Source of the DNA: Thalassospira alkalitolerans
GTDB taxonomy: Bacteria > Pseudomonadota > Alphaproteobacteria > Rhodospirillales > Thalassospiraceae
Direction: 5' to 3'
NCBI RefSeq assembly: GCF_002115745.1
Contig: NZ_JFKB01000022.1
Location: 1 to 58,696 of the forward strand
Length of the DNA stretch: 58,696 bases
Part shown: piece after piece, positions 26,571 through 35,155 of the stretch
Position numbering within the stretch: the first letter of the stretch is position 1
How the letters are laid out: each line of letters opens with the position of its first letter
Program-made: the position numbers and the translations under genes
The notes under the pieces: model-generated
Told to the model about the DNA's origin: nothing
Seen by the model: the letters and a program-made list of their open reading frames with translations, nothing else
Database searches by the model: none

Positions 26571-27139
26571 GCTGTAATTCCTAAAGGATTATGAGGAATT
26601 GCTCCTGTCCTAACCGAAATCGTTTTTTGATGTTTTGCTGAAATCAATTACAGCGATTCAGAACAGGCATGACCTTTTGCACGCGCATTGATGTGTTGTT
26701 ATGCGCAACACAAAGCACATGCAGAAAACATCATGCCGTTAGAAAGACGCAGCAGCTAAGAAGATGTGAGAATTTTTTTGGGGGATCCGGTATCGCCTGC
26801 GATCGTGATGGCAATTCCAATGAATGATCCAAAAGAGAGAACGCGGTGGTTATCGTTTCCCGCATCGATAACCACCGCTGTTCCACCTTGAGAGGCCTGC
26901 GGGGAGAGAGCACCCGCAGGTGAGACAAGCCATTTTGGGGACAAATGCGAATGGGTTGCATTCGCGGGCTGTGTCGAGAACCGTTATAGGCGAGGAAAAA
27001 ATGCGGCGCAAGTGAAAATCGTTATCATTTGCATAAAATTTTTGGTTGATCGATATGAGGGTTTTTTATCCCGACTAAAACAGTCGGTTAATGCCGCTGT
27101 TTTCTGCGGGTTTCGGGGATTTTAATTCCGTATAAATGA
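26571..27139. other. Long intergenic region with hairpins and an iron box
   Basis: No convincing protein gene. On the minus strand it holds two inverted repeats: CCTGCGGG/CCCGCAGG near 26897-26921, and a perfect 13-bp stem GCGGTGGTTATCG/CGATAACCACCGC at 26842-26878. A Fur-like box lies upstream at 27013. A 62-codon minus-strand frame (26756-26944) covers the hairpins and might be coding, but it has no clear ribosome site. A Fur-controlled small RNA or leader is an alternative. Confidence 0.35.
27013..27027. promoter_or_regulatory. Possible Fur box
   Basis: TGAAAATCGTTATCA matches the 7-1-7 Fur pattern TGATAAT-N-ATTATCA at 12 of 14 positions. No annotated gene starts beside it. Confidence 0.4.
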
Positions 27140-27168
27140 ACAAGGCCGCATATTCGGTGCGGCCTTGT
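27140..27168 (-). terminator. Terminator after the DUF1513 gene
   Basis: A perfect 11-bp stem (ACAAGGCCGCA / TGCGGCCTTGT) with a 7-nt loop, followed on the minus strand by TTCATTTATA. It lies 23 nt past the DUF1513 stop and would end the imelysin operon. Confidence 0.75.
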
Positions 27169-27190
27169 TATAATATGGCAGGTCTGAATA

Positions 27191-28330
27191 TCAGGTCGGA
27201 ATACGCCGTAAATGATGATCCCAATGAAGCTTTTTAAGCGAATCGTCGGGCAATTCGACCCGTTTTCGACGAATCGCATCCATGCGCCAGCCGCTGCCAA
27301 CACCACTGGTGCCGACGAACTCGCCCGCCCGATCCGTCGCGGCAATGCCACAGCCGTCCGGTACCGGGATATGGGTCAGGAACTTGAAGTTTTTGGCATC
27401 CCAGAATGTAATGATGCCGCCACGTGGGCAGGAAACGCCAAAAACCTGGTTCGAGGCATCAAACCGTATGGATCCGCAATATTGCCGCATGCGGTATTGC
27501 ACGTTATCAGGTGCCTCGATCACACGGATGTCCTTGCCTGGTACCCAAAGCCCGACCAGGGGCATCTGATCGTTAAGAGCCCCTTGATACTGGAAACAGG
27601 TGGCAATGGTGCCATCTGTTGCAATGTCGAGGTGGCGGATTGAAAGCTGATGCCAGTCGGCCTTTAGGGCCGCTTGATGCAAGAGCTTGCCACTGCGCCG
27701 GTCAATGATCGACAGATTGGGTTCCATCGAGTCAAGGTTAAGCGGCGTCCGGCCATCGCGATCCGGATGGGTCTGCAGGCCGCCATTGGCAATGGCAAGG
27801 CTTTCGCCATCGGGCATCAGGTGCAATTCATGCGGCCCGGTGCCAAAGCTGTCAAATTCGGCAATCCGGCGATAGCCATCCTTCGCATCCCAGACGGACA
27901 CCACGCCACGCGCATGTTCGAAATCGTTTTCGGTAACATACAGGTGCCGACCATCATTTGAATAAACCGCATGTCCGTAAAACCGGCGATCTTCGGGACA
28001 ATGCAGCTTGGCACGGACCGCCCCGGTATGGCGATCAAAGATCAGGCCATAAAGCCCCGGACGGCGTTCAACCGCGGCAACATCAACATGATTGGGCCGC
28101 AGGCCAAGGTCGTGCCCGCGACCGGGCAGGGGCTGTTCATACAGAACCTTGCCCATGGCATTAAAGGCGCTGAAATAATAATCGTGATTATCCCCGCCAC
28201 TGGTCGAAAGATAGACCGCCCGATCTTCGACGGCGGTGGGGGTTGCCGCACGCAGGGCATCAAGGGGCAAAAGCGTTATCGCCCCGCCAAGCCCCATAAG
28301 TTTAAGGAATTCACGTCGCTTTTGTTTCAT
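27191..28330 (-). CDS. DUF1513 family protein, Tat-exported, iron locus
   Basis: A 379-aa probable beta-propeller. The N-terminus has a twin-arginine signal (KRREFLKLMGLGGAITLLPL), so it is exported folded to the periplasm. Propeller-like repeats such as GHAVYSNDGRHLYVTEND and GPHELHLMPDGESLAIANGG support DUF1513. The family is found as the last gene of imelysin/di-haem oxidoreductase clusters for iron uptake, as here: it starts 18 nt after the second imelysin gene. The exact job is not known. Confidence 0.88.
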   Translation of the reverse strand: MKQKRREFLKLMGLGGAITLLPLDALRAATPTAVEDRAVYLSTSGGDNHDYYFSAFNAMGKVLYEQPLPGRGHDLGLRPNHVDVAAVERRPGLYGLIFDRHTGAVRAKLHCPEDRRFYGHAVYSNDGRHLYVTENDFEHARGVVSVWDAKDGYRRIAEFDSFGTGPHELHLMPDGESLAIANGGLQTHPDRDGRTPLNLDSMEPNLSIIDRRSGKLLHQAALKADWHQLSIRHLDIATDGTIATCFQYQGALNDQMPLVGLWVPGKDIRVIEAPDNVQYRMRQYCGSIRFDASNQVFGVSCPRGGIITFWDAKNFKFLTHIPVPDGCGIAATDRAGEFVGTSGVGSGWRMDAIRRKRVELPDDSLKKLHWDHHLRRIPT

Positions 28331-28348
28331 AACCGAACCTTTGCCGGA

Positions 28349-29479
28349 TCAATCGCCGTCAAGCGAGTTAAAGCCACCACCAAGTTGCGTGGTGCCGCCA
28401 ACATCATTTTCGACCAGCGAATTGATAAAGCTGATCTGACCGGCAAAATCGGCCAGTTTCTGATAGCCATCGGGCTGGTCAAGAAGCTCAACAATCGAGG
28501 GCGGCAAATCCCCAAGCGCATCAATCACATTCTGCCAGTTCAGGCGAAAGGACCGATCCATCAGGCTGCTGTCGATCAGGGCAGCAAGGCCTTTGCCTTC
28601 TTCGCCGGTATCGCCCCATTTGCCATCATAGATCGCAAACAGTCCGGTCAGGTTATGGGCGATATTGCGAAGCGATCTTTTTGACGTAGGGCTTTCGGCA
28701 CGGCTGGCCTTGGCATCCTTGGCGTCATCGCCCATCGGCCGGGCCAGTTTTTGTGTCGCAATGATCAAAAGCCCTTCGTGAAGGGCGCGGTACAGGTCTG
28801 TCGCGGCAAATTTGGCGTCCGGATAATCCATGCTGTCGGGGCCAGCCTCGACCATGCTTTTGGCAAAATCGGGCCATTCGGCGGTCAGTTCACCTGTGAT
28901 GCGTTCCAGATTGGCCCCGATTGCCATGCCATAACCGCACAGGAAAGTTGCATCCTCATCATCACCCAAAAGCTTTGCCGAAAGCTTGTCATCAAACAGA
29001 ACCTGCTCTATGGCGGGAAGCCCCTGAAGGGCGGCACTGGTATTGGCGATCTTTTCGCGGTCGGTATAGATCGCGGGCTTGTTAAACATCAGCTTGCGAA
29101 ACTGGCGTATCGCGGTGCCGTGTTTATCCGGCCAATATTCGATATGCTGATCGCGGCCATTGGCCACCAACGGCCCCATGCGCCATGGCTGGATTTCCTG
29201 CCAGATATCCATGGCTGTGTGGAAATCCTTGCGGGCTTGATCAAGCCCGTCCTGATCAGGTGCAGCACAGAAATCATCCATCTCGGCGGAAAGATCCGTC
29301 GTCGCGTCATGCAGCGCATCAAGCTTGGGCGGCACCACCACGGTCAAAAGATGTTCAAGCACCGGGCGATAGTTTTCATCCGGGATATCGGCCCGTGCGC
29401 CGGGCGGGGCAAGCCCGATGGCCAGCATGGTTGACGCGGCCAGCAGGGTGGCTTTGCAAGAGCGACACAGGATCGGCAT
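28349..29479 (-). CDS. Imelysin family periplasmic protein (second copy)
   Basis: A 376-aa exported protein of the imelysin/EfeO-like class. A signal peptide (ATLLAASTMLAIGLAPPGARA) precedes a helical domain starting at ENYRPVLEHLLTVVVPP, with the segment WRMGPLVANGRDQHIEYWPDK and the QGLPAIEQVLFDD motif, where the usual GxHxxE is degenerate (GLPAIE). The ATG at 29479 is used because GGGG lies 6 nt upstream; an earlier TTG would overlap it. The gene lies 21 nt after the di-haem oxidoreductase gene. Imelysins are thought to bind iron in the periplasm. Confidence 0.86.
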   Translation of the reverse strand: MPILCRSCKATLLAASTMLAIGLAPPGARADIPDENYRPVLEHLLTVVVPPKLDALHDATTDLSAEMDDFCAAPDQDGLDQARKDFHTAMDIWQEIQPWRMGPLVANGRDQHIEYWPDKHGTAIRQFRKLMFNKPAIYTDREKIANTSAALQGLPAIEQVLFDDKLSAKLLGDDEDATFLCGYGMAIGANLERITGELTAEWPDFAKSMVEAGPDSMDYPDAKFAATDLYRALHEGLLIIATQKLARPMGDDAKDAKASRAESPTSKRSLRNIAHNLTGLFAIYDGKWGDTGEEGKGLAALIDSSLMDRSFRLNWQNVIDALGDLPPSIVELLDQPDGYQKLADFAGQISFINSLVENDVGGTTQLGGGFNSLDGD

Positions 29480-29500
29480 GATTTTCCCCAAGATTAAGGC

Positions 29501-30958
29501 TTATAAGGACTTTAGAAATGCAAGCAACTTGCTGCGATCCGATAATGGCAAGATTGTGACGGCGTCGCGTGCGGGTGCTGCTTCGCCGTCATGCCATAAT
29601 ACAGCTTCCAGAAGGGTTCGGGCACGTCCGTCATGCAAATATCCGGCACGCGGATCAATTTCCCGGGCGCGGCCCAATCCCCAAAGTGGCGGTGTGCGCC
29701 ATTCGGTGCCGCTTGCCCGTGCTTCGGGCCGATGATCGGCCAATCCATCGCCCATGTCATGTAGCAAAAGGTCCGTGTAAGGCCAGATGACCTGCCCGGA
29801 TTGTTCGGGCAAGTCCGCCCGTACAGGCAATTGATAGCTTGGCGTGTGGCACGATGCGCAACCAATTGAATTGAAAATATCGCGCCCGGCAATCACATCG
29901 GGATCGGATGCGTGGCGTCGCATCGGCGGGGCGACATTGCGCGCATAAAACAGGACAAGATCGGTGATCTGGCCATGGGCCTCCAGATTATCAAACTCCG
30001 GATCATTCCCATCGGGGGCGCCCCGGCAAAGGCTTTGCGCTTTGGTGCAGTCGCTATATCCTAGCGGATATAGCGGGGTTGAAAGCCCGATATCAAACTG
30101 AAATGCATTCTGGTTTTGTTGGTTAAGGGTCGGCATTCCGGCCTTCCAGCCAAAGCGGCCAATCGCCAGATCGCCCTTGGCAATGTCCCAGACTCGGTTT
30201 GCCCGCCCTGATATGCCATCGCCATCCCGGTCATCGGGATCGCTGGCGGCGATCAAGACATCATCTGGAATGGCTTCAAGCAGGCCAAGTCCGATCATCG
30301 GCGGGGCAATGCGTGGCGAGATCATCACATCATCATCCAGCGGACCATAAGCCAGATCGGTCATGCCATAGGTTGGATTACGAAGGTCGACGGTTTGGCC
30401 ATCTGAAAGCGTTATGGTGTGGGTTTTATAATGCACCGTCACCTTGCCCTCGGCCGGGATGGCGGGGATTGAAAAGTCCTGAAACTGTCCGCCGTAAACC
30501 GGATCGGGCAGGGTCGATGCGTGGCCCGATGCCAGCAGTTCACGATCCGCATCGGTTTTTGGCGGAACAGAAAGACGCAAAAGCATCGATGTCGCACCCG
30601 CCGAGGGATCGTTTTCATCAACCGGGTGACCCCGGCCATTGCGAATATGGCACCCATTGCACGCGCGCGAATTAAACAACGGCCCCAGACCATCGGCCGC
30701 CTTGGTGCGTGTCGGTGCCGTAACCCAAAGCCTTTGAAAAAGGGCTTCGCCAAGTTTGAAATCAAGTCGCTTTTCAAAGGCCATATTGGCCGAATAATGG
30801 GTAAAGGCCTTTCGCCCGGTTTTCTTTTGCCATGTTGTATCCCCGCCGGGCAGGGCATCATCGGCAAAGGCAGGCAGGGCGGCACTCAAAAGGAGTGCGA
30901 CCAGAAGGGGCACAGTCAGAACGGCGTGTGGGAAATTGCGGGCGGCGGGAAAATGCAT
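29501..30958 (-). CDS. Di-haem oxidoreductase (DHOR family), periplasmic
   Basis: A 485-aa exported c-type cytochrome. A signal peptide (VLTVPLLVALLLSAALPAFA) is followed by two haem motifs, CNGCH (~99-103) and CASCH (~361-365), and DHOR-type segments such as FGWKAGMPTLNQQNQNAF and LHDGRARTLLEAVLWHDGEA. In imelysin clusters it is thought to handle electron transfer for periplasmic iron redox chemistry. A terminator stands between it and the first imelysin gene, so it may be expressed at a lower level or from its own promoter. Confidence 0.9.
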   Translation of the reverse strand: MHFPAARNFPHAVLTVPLLVALLLSAALPAFADDALPGGDTTWQKKTGRKAFTHYSANMAFEKRLDFKLGEALFQRLWVTAPTRTKAADGLGPLFNSRACNGCHIRNGRGHPVDENDPSAGATSMLLRLSVPPKTDADRELLASGHASTLPDPVYGGQFQDFSIPAIPAEGKVTVHYKTHTITLSDGQTVDLRNPTYGMTDLAYGPLDDDVMISPRIAPPMIGLGLLEAIPDDVLIAASDPDDRDGDGISGRANRVWDIAKGDLAIGRFGWKAGMPTLNQQNQNAFQFDIGLSTPLYPLGYSDCTKAQSLCRGAPDGNDPEFDNLEAHGQITDLVLFYARNVAPPMRRHASDPDVIAGRDIFNSIGCASCHTPSYQLPVRADLPEQSGQVIWPYTDLLLHDMGDGLADHRPEARASGTEWRTPPLWGLGRAREIDPRAGYLHDGRARTLLEAVLWHDGEAAPARDAVTILPLSDRSKLLAFLKSL

Positions 30959-30976
30959 GGAATTCTTCTAATCGTA

Positions 30977-31012
30977 AAAGCAAAACGGCGGGAGAAAATT
31001 TTCCCCCGCCGT
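30977..31012 (-). terminator. Terminator inside the imelysin cluster
   Basis: An 8-bp GC stem (ACGGCGGG / CCCGCCGT) around a 12-nt AT-rich loop is followed on the minus strand by TTTTGCTTTTA. It lies after the first imelysin gene and before the di-haem oxidoreductase gene. Confidence 0.75.
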
Positions 31013-31055
31013 CGGAATCATTTGGGGCATAACCCCGAATGCGGATGTTGTGTGA

Positions 31056-32324
31056 TCAGTTGATCGACGCCGGATTGTCAAGGCTGTCCGAACCTTCGAA
31101 CTCGATACCTGAAACGCCAATGGCGGCAACAATCTGTTCGATTGATTTGGTCTGGTCAACAAGCGCATCGACAAAGGCCTGAACAACGGCATTGCCGTCT
31201 TCATTGTCCATTGCGATCAGCTGGTCAAAATGTTCGCCACCCTGTGCACGGGTAACCATGGTTTTACCAGCCAGAACCGATGACGCCAGTTTGGCGCGCA
31301 GTTCGGTATCAAGACCGGCATCCTTGGCCGCAACCAGATCGGAAAGCGATGCACCTTTAACGATGGAACCGTCAACACGGGCATAACGGCCAAGGTAAAC
31401 GTTTTGGATACCCAGCGCATCATAGTAGTGCGAGTTGTGCGTGTTGTCCGAGAAGCAGTCATGCTCTTCTTCCGGATCATGCAGCAACAGGCCAAGTTTG
31501 GTGCGTTCGCCAGCCAGTTCACCGTAAGACAGCGAACCCATGCCGGTGACAATCGCGGTCAAACCCGGAATGCCGTCGCCTTCAAGAACGGTGGCGCGTG
31601 CGTCACCATCAGCAGTCCACTGTGCGGTCATCCATTCAAGATCGGAAACCAAAAGATCGGTTGCGGCCTGAAGATAGGCGCCGCGACGATCACAATTACC
31701 ATTGGTGCAGGCATCGCCCTTGGCATAGTCGGTCCATGCACGGTCGCCATTGCCCGCTTCGGTGCCATGAAGGTCCTGACCCCAAAGAAGGAATTCTATG
31801 GCGTGATATCCGGTGGCAACGTTGCTTTCAACGTCGTCAATTTCGTGCAGGCTTTCGATCAAGCCGGTATTGATGGTCGAGGCATCAATGGTTACACCGG
31901 AAATGCTCAGGCTCGGATTGGCGATAACATTGGCGGTGTAAGCCGGGTTTTCTTCGTTTTCTTCGCCGTAAAGATCGGTTTCGACATAATCGATCAGACC
32001 TTCATCAAGCGGCCATGCGTTAACCTTGCCTTCCCAGTCGTCAACGATGGCGTTGCCGAAACGGAAAACTTCGGTCTGCTGGTATGGTGCGCGCGACGCA
32101 AGCCAAGCCGATTTCGCCGCATCAAACGATGCCTGCGACGGATTGGCGATCAATGCGTCAACAGCCCCCTGAAGGGCCTTTGCGGTTGTGACGGAATCTT
32201 CGTAACCGGCATGCGCGATGTCGGCATAGGTTGTCAGAACGTCTTTTGCGCCCGGTGCGGCAAATGCCTGCACGCTCAAAGTGGTCGCAAGTGCAGCCGT
32301 TCCCAGAATTTTCACGAGTTTCAT
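31056..32324 (-). CDS. Imelysin family iron-related periplasmic protein (IrpA-like)
   Basis: A 422-aa exported imelysin. Signal peptide KLVKILGTAALATTLSVQAFAA, then an imelysin domain from DVLTTYADIAHAGYEDS, the WPLDEGLIDYV segment and a canonical GxHxxE motif in GYHAIEFLLWGQD. A Cys pair (CTNGNC) and LHDPEEEHDCFSDNTHNSHYYD follow. The ATG at 32324 is preferred (GGGA upstream, directly before the signal peptide). It is the first gene of the cluster, 77 nt from a strong Fur box, and divergent from a cytochrome b gene, so iron control is likely. Confidence 0.9.
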   Translation of the reverse strand: MKLVKILGTAALATTLSVQAFAAPGAKDVLTTYADIAHAGYEDSVTTAKALQGAVDALIANPSQASFDAAKSAWLASRAPYQQTEVFRFGNAIVDDWEGKVNAWPLDEGLIDYVETDLYGEENEENPAYTANVIANPSLSISGVTIDASTINTGLIESLHEIDDVESNVATGYHAIEFLLWGQDLHGTEAGNGDRAWTDYAKGDACTNGNCDRRGAYLQAATDLLVSDLEWMTAQWTADGDARATVLEGDGIPGLTAIVTGMGSLSYGELAGERTKLGLLLHDPEEEHDCFSDNTHNSHYYDALGIQNVYLGRYARVDGSIVKGASLSDLVAAKDAGLDTELRAKLASSVLAGKTMVTRAQGGEHFDQLIAMDNEDGNAVVQAFVDALVDQTKSIEQIVAAIGVSGIEFEGSDSLDNPASIN

Positions 32325-32400
32325 AGGAGTTCCCATCTGTCCCTGTTGGTGAGCCAAGGGCACCGCCCTCTATACGCTTCCAATTAACTGATACTGCTTG

Positions 32401-32415
32401 TGATAATGATTTGCA
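32401..32415. promoter_or_regulatory. Fur box between imelysin and cytochrome b genes
   Basis: TGATAATGATTTGCA matches the 7-1-7 Fur pattern TGATAAT-N-ATTATCA at 12 of 14 positions, with the left half perfect. It lies between two divergent genes of an iron-linked locus and could control both. Confidence 0.65.
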
Positions 32416-32597
32416 AACATTGATTCCCGCCGGTTTGGGATTTTTTACACTATCGGGATGTGGTAACCAGAGATTGACCTGTATCGGGCCAAATTTTTTG
32501 GCAAGATACAGGGGGTGATATTGCATCTGATCTTGCGGCCTGTGGATGCCAACTTGTGACGAATGTCAAATTAATCGCAAATAATGGAAAAACGCTG

Positions 32598-33341
32598 ATG
32601 AGCGATCAGACCGAACCGACCCAAACCACAAAGACCGAAACCCAAAAGATCAACGCCACCAAGACTGTCCGGCTTTGGGATTTTCCCGTCCGGCTGTTTC
32701 ATTGGTCATTGGTCATCGCCATCGTGACGTCCTGGTGGACGAACCAGGAATTGATGATCGATATTCACGCACTTGCCGGGTATTGCGTGCTGGCACTGGT
32801 TCTGTTTCGTATTGCCTGGGGTTTTGTCGGCAGTTCAAACGCCCGGTTTTCAAATTTCCTGACCGGCCCGCGCAAGGTGTTTGGCTATCTGATGAAACTG
32901 CCAACCGGGGGCGTTACCGAACTGACCTATCCGGGGCATAATCCGGCGGGGGGCTGGATGGTTGCGGTGTTGATCGTGCTGGTCGCTGTGCAGGCGATAA
33001 GCGGCCTTTTTGCCAGCGAGGATACCTTTTTGTTCTTTGATGGACCGTTGGTGGCCTATGCCAGTTCCGATATCGCCCGCACCATGAATTTCATTCATCA
33101 TACAAATATCAATCTGATCTATATCGCTGTGGGTTTGCATGTGTTTGCCGCGCTTTTTTATCTGGTCGTCAAGCGTGAAAACCTGATCCGGGCGATGGTG
33201 ACAGGGATGCATCATGTCCCCGAAAGCATTGCGGCGGGTTTCATGCAAATCCGGTTTGCATCCCCTGTTTTGGGGATTGCGATTCTTGTCGTTTGTGGTC
33301 TGGCAGTATGGGCATTGGTTGCGGTTGCCAGAGGCGGGTGA
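32598..33341 (+). CDS. Cytochrome b561-type membrane cytochrome
   Basis: A 247-aa integral membrane haem protein of the cytochrome b561/Ni-hydrogenase b-type family. Lead VRLWDFPVRLFHWSLVIAIV contains the first haem His; HALAGYCVLALVLFRIAWGFVG, the second helix with its His, is typical. HHTNINLIYIAVGLHVFAALFY holds further haem histidines, and a fifth C-terminal helix follows. The ATG at 32598 (GGAA upstream) avoids a non-homologous 14-residue lead. Divergent from imelysin and sharing the Fur box, it may feed electrons to the periplasmic di-haem oxidoreductase, which is inference. Confidence 0.87.
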   Translation: MSDQTEPTQTTKTETQKINATKTVRLWDFPVRLFHWSLVIAIVTSWWTNQELMIDIHALAGYCVLALVLFRIAWGFVGSSNARFSNFLTGPRKVFGYLMKLPTGGVTELTYPGHNPAGGWMVAVLIVLVAVQAISGLFASEDTFLFFDGPLVAYASSDIARTMNFIHHTNINLIYIAVGLHVFAALFYLVVKRENLIRAMVTGMHHVPESIAAGFMQIRFASPVLGIAILVVCGLAVWALVAVARGG

Positions 33342-33438
33342 AATATTTTATCATATCATCATACTAATCTAAGAAATGTGTTGCATTGCGGTAACTTACT
33401 GAGTTGAACGGCATAATTTAACGGCTGTTAAAAACAGA

Positions 33439-33516
33439 AAATGCGATATGGACTGATATTTTCATATTGTAAAATATGATACAAAACAAAATACTTGATA
33501 AATAAATATCGCATTT
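33439..33516. promoter_or_regulatory. Inverted repeats upstream of the arabinofuranosidase operon
   Basis: An AT-rich region has an outer perfect 11-bp inverted repeat (AAATGCGATAT at 33439 and ATATCGCATTT at 33506) enclosing a smaller one, CATATT-GTAA-AATATG near 33465-33480. This is a plausible operator zone, 47 nt before the first gene. The binding protein might be the winged-helix regulator at the end of the operon. Confidence 0.4.
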
Positions 33517-33562
33517 CTAGGCTGACCTCACAAAAGAACAAACCACAGGTGAGGAAACAGTT

Positions 33563-35083
33563 ATGCGTGCACGCGCAACCATCCATAAAGACTTCACAAT
33601 TGCGACTGTCGATAGACGGGTTTATGGCTCGTTTCTTGAGCATATGGGGCGTGCTGTATACACCGGCATTTATGAGCCCGGCCATGAAACGGCCGATAAA
33701 AATGGCTTTCGGCAGGATACGCTTGAACTGGTACGCGGGCTTGACGTTCCGATTGTGCGTTATCCTGGCGGCAATTTCGTTTCGGCCTATAACTGGGAAG
33801 ATGGCCTTGGCCCGCGCGAACAGCGCCCGACACGTCTTGATCTGGCGTGGCGGACTCGTGAAACCAACCATATGGGGGTGAACGAGTTTGCGGATTGGGC
33901 AAAGCTTGCCAATACCGAGATGATGCTGGCGATGAATTTGGGGTCACGCGGTCTTGAAGATGCGCGTAACTTTCTTGAATATTGCAACCATCCGGCGGGG
34001 ACATACTGGTCGGACCTGCGTAAATCGCACGGTTATGCCGATCCGCATAATGTCCGCATCTGGTGTCTTGGGAATGAAATGGATGGCCCCTGGCAGGTCG
34101 GTCATAAGACCGCCAGCGATTATGGTCATCTTGCCAATGAGGTCTCCAAGGCTTTCAAGTATTTCGATCAGTCGCTTGAAACTGTTGTCTGTGGCTCTTC
34201 AAATGACAAGATGAAAACCTACCCTGATTGGGAAGCCACGGTTCTTGAAGAAAGCTATGACAGTGTCGATTATATCTCGTTGCACAAATATTTCGGCAAT
34301 GAGGAAAAGGACACGCTGAACTATTTCGGCCGTGCGCAGGAACTTGACCGCTACATCGTTACCATCGGTGGTGTGATTGACTACATCAAAGCCAAGAAGC
34401 GATCCAAAAAAGATGTCAAAATCTGCTTTGATGAATGGAACGTCTGGTACCATGACCGGAAGGAAGACGACCAACGTATCAAGGAATGGGATTGGCCCGT
34501 CGCGCCGGCTCTGCTTGAAGAGGTTTATAACTTCGAGGATGCGCTTCTGGTTGCAAGTCTGCTTAATGTTTTCATTCGCAGATCTGACAGGGTTAAGATC
34601 GCCTGCATGGCGCAGCTGGTTAATGTTATTGCACCGATCCTGACGCGTGAAGGCGGCCCGGCTTGGGCGCAAACGATCTATTATCCGCTTCAGTTTGCAT
34701 CGAAATACGGGCGTGGCACGGCACTTAATGTCAGTGTGGATGTCCCTGGTTATGATTGTGATGTTTCACAGGACGTCCCTTATCTCGATGCATCTGCTGT
34801 GCTGTCCGAAGCGGGGACATCGGTCAGTATTTTCCTGATCAACCGTCACCTTGACGAGGACATGAGCCTTGATCTGGCCCTTGAAGGTTTTGGTGCTGCG
34901 CGTCTGCTCGAACATACCGAACTTTCCGGTCACAAGCTTGAAGACCGCAACTCTATCGATGCGCCAAATACAGTGATCCCGAAAAAGGGCCGTGGCATTG
35001 CGTTGGAGGACGGCAAGCTTGTTGGCGCGCTTAAGCCATTGTCCTATCACTTGGTCCGCGTTTCTCTTGATGCATCCGCCTGA
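33563..35083 (+). CDS. abfA: Intracellular alpha-L-arabinofuranosidase, GH51
   Basis: Releases arabinose from arabino-oligosaccharides with a retaining mechanism. A 506-aa protein without signal peptide, so cytosolic. Acid/base Glu172 lies in CLGNEMDGPWQ and nucleophile Glu291 in CFDEWNVWY; VRYPGGNFVSAYNWEDG (~65-81) is the other family mark. The C-terminal beta-sandwich ends near SYHLVRVSL. GTGAGGAAAC gives the ribosome site. Next downstream are genes for a complete sugar ABC importer and a regulator, so imported arabinosides are probably its substrate. Confidence 0.95.
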   Translation: MRARATIHKDFTIATVDRRVYGSFLEHMGRAVYTGIYEPGHETADKNGFRQDTLELVRGLDVPIVRYPGGNFVSAYNWEDGLGPREQRPTRLDLAWRTRETNHMGVNEFADWAKLANTEMMLAMNLGSRGLEDARNFLEYCNHPAGTYWSDLRKSHGYADPHNVRIWCLGNEMDGPWQVGHKTASDYGHLANEVSKAFKYFDQSLETVVCGSSNDKMKTYPDWEATVLEESYDSVDYISLHKYFGNEEKDTLNYFGRAQELDRYIVTIGGVIDYIKAKKRSKKDVKICFDEWNVWYHDRKEDDQRIKEWDWPVAPALLEEVYNFEDALLVASLLNVFIRRSDRVKIACMAQLVNVIAPILTREGGPAWAQTIYYPLQFASKYGRGTALNVSVDVPGYDCDVSQDVPYLDASAVLSEAGTSVSIFLINRHLDEDMSLDLALEGFGAARLLEHTELSGHKLEDRNSIDAPNTVIPKKGRGIALEDGKLVGALKPLSYHLVRVSLDASA

Positions 35084-35155
35084 TGGTTGCAGGCCGGTTG
35101 GTAAAACCGGTCGGTTTGTCATCATGTCGGGTTCCGTATTGAGAGGATCAGGGAA

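Noticed and set aside
26756..26944. Minus-strand small ORF as a HemP-like haem uptake protein
   Set aside because: A loose resemblance at ILTSS only; the conserved core of HemP is absent. Kept as an open question under findings.
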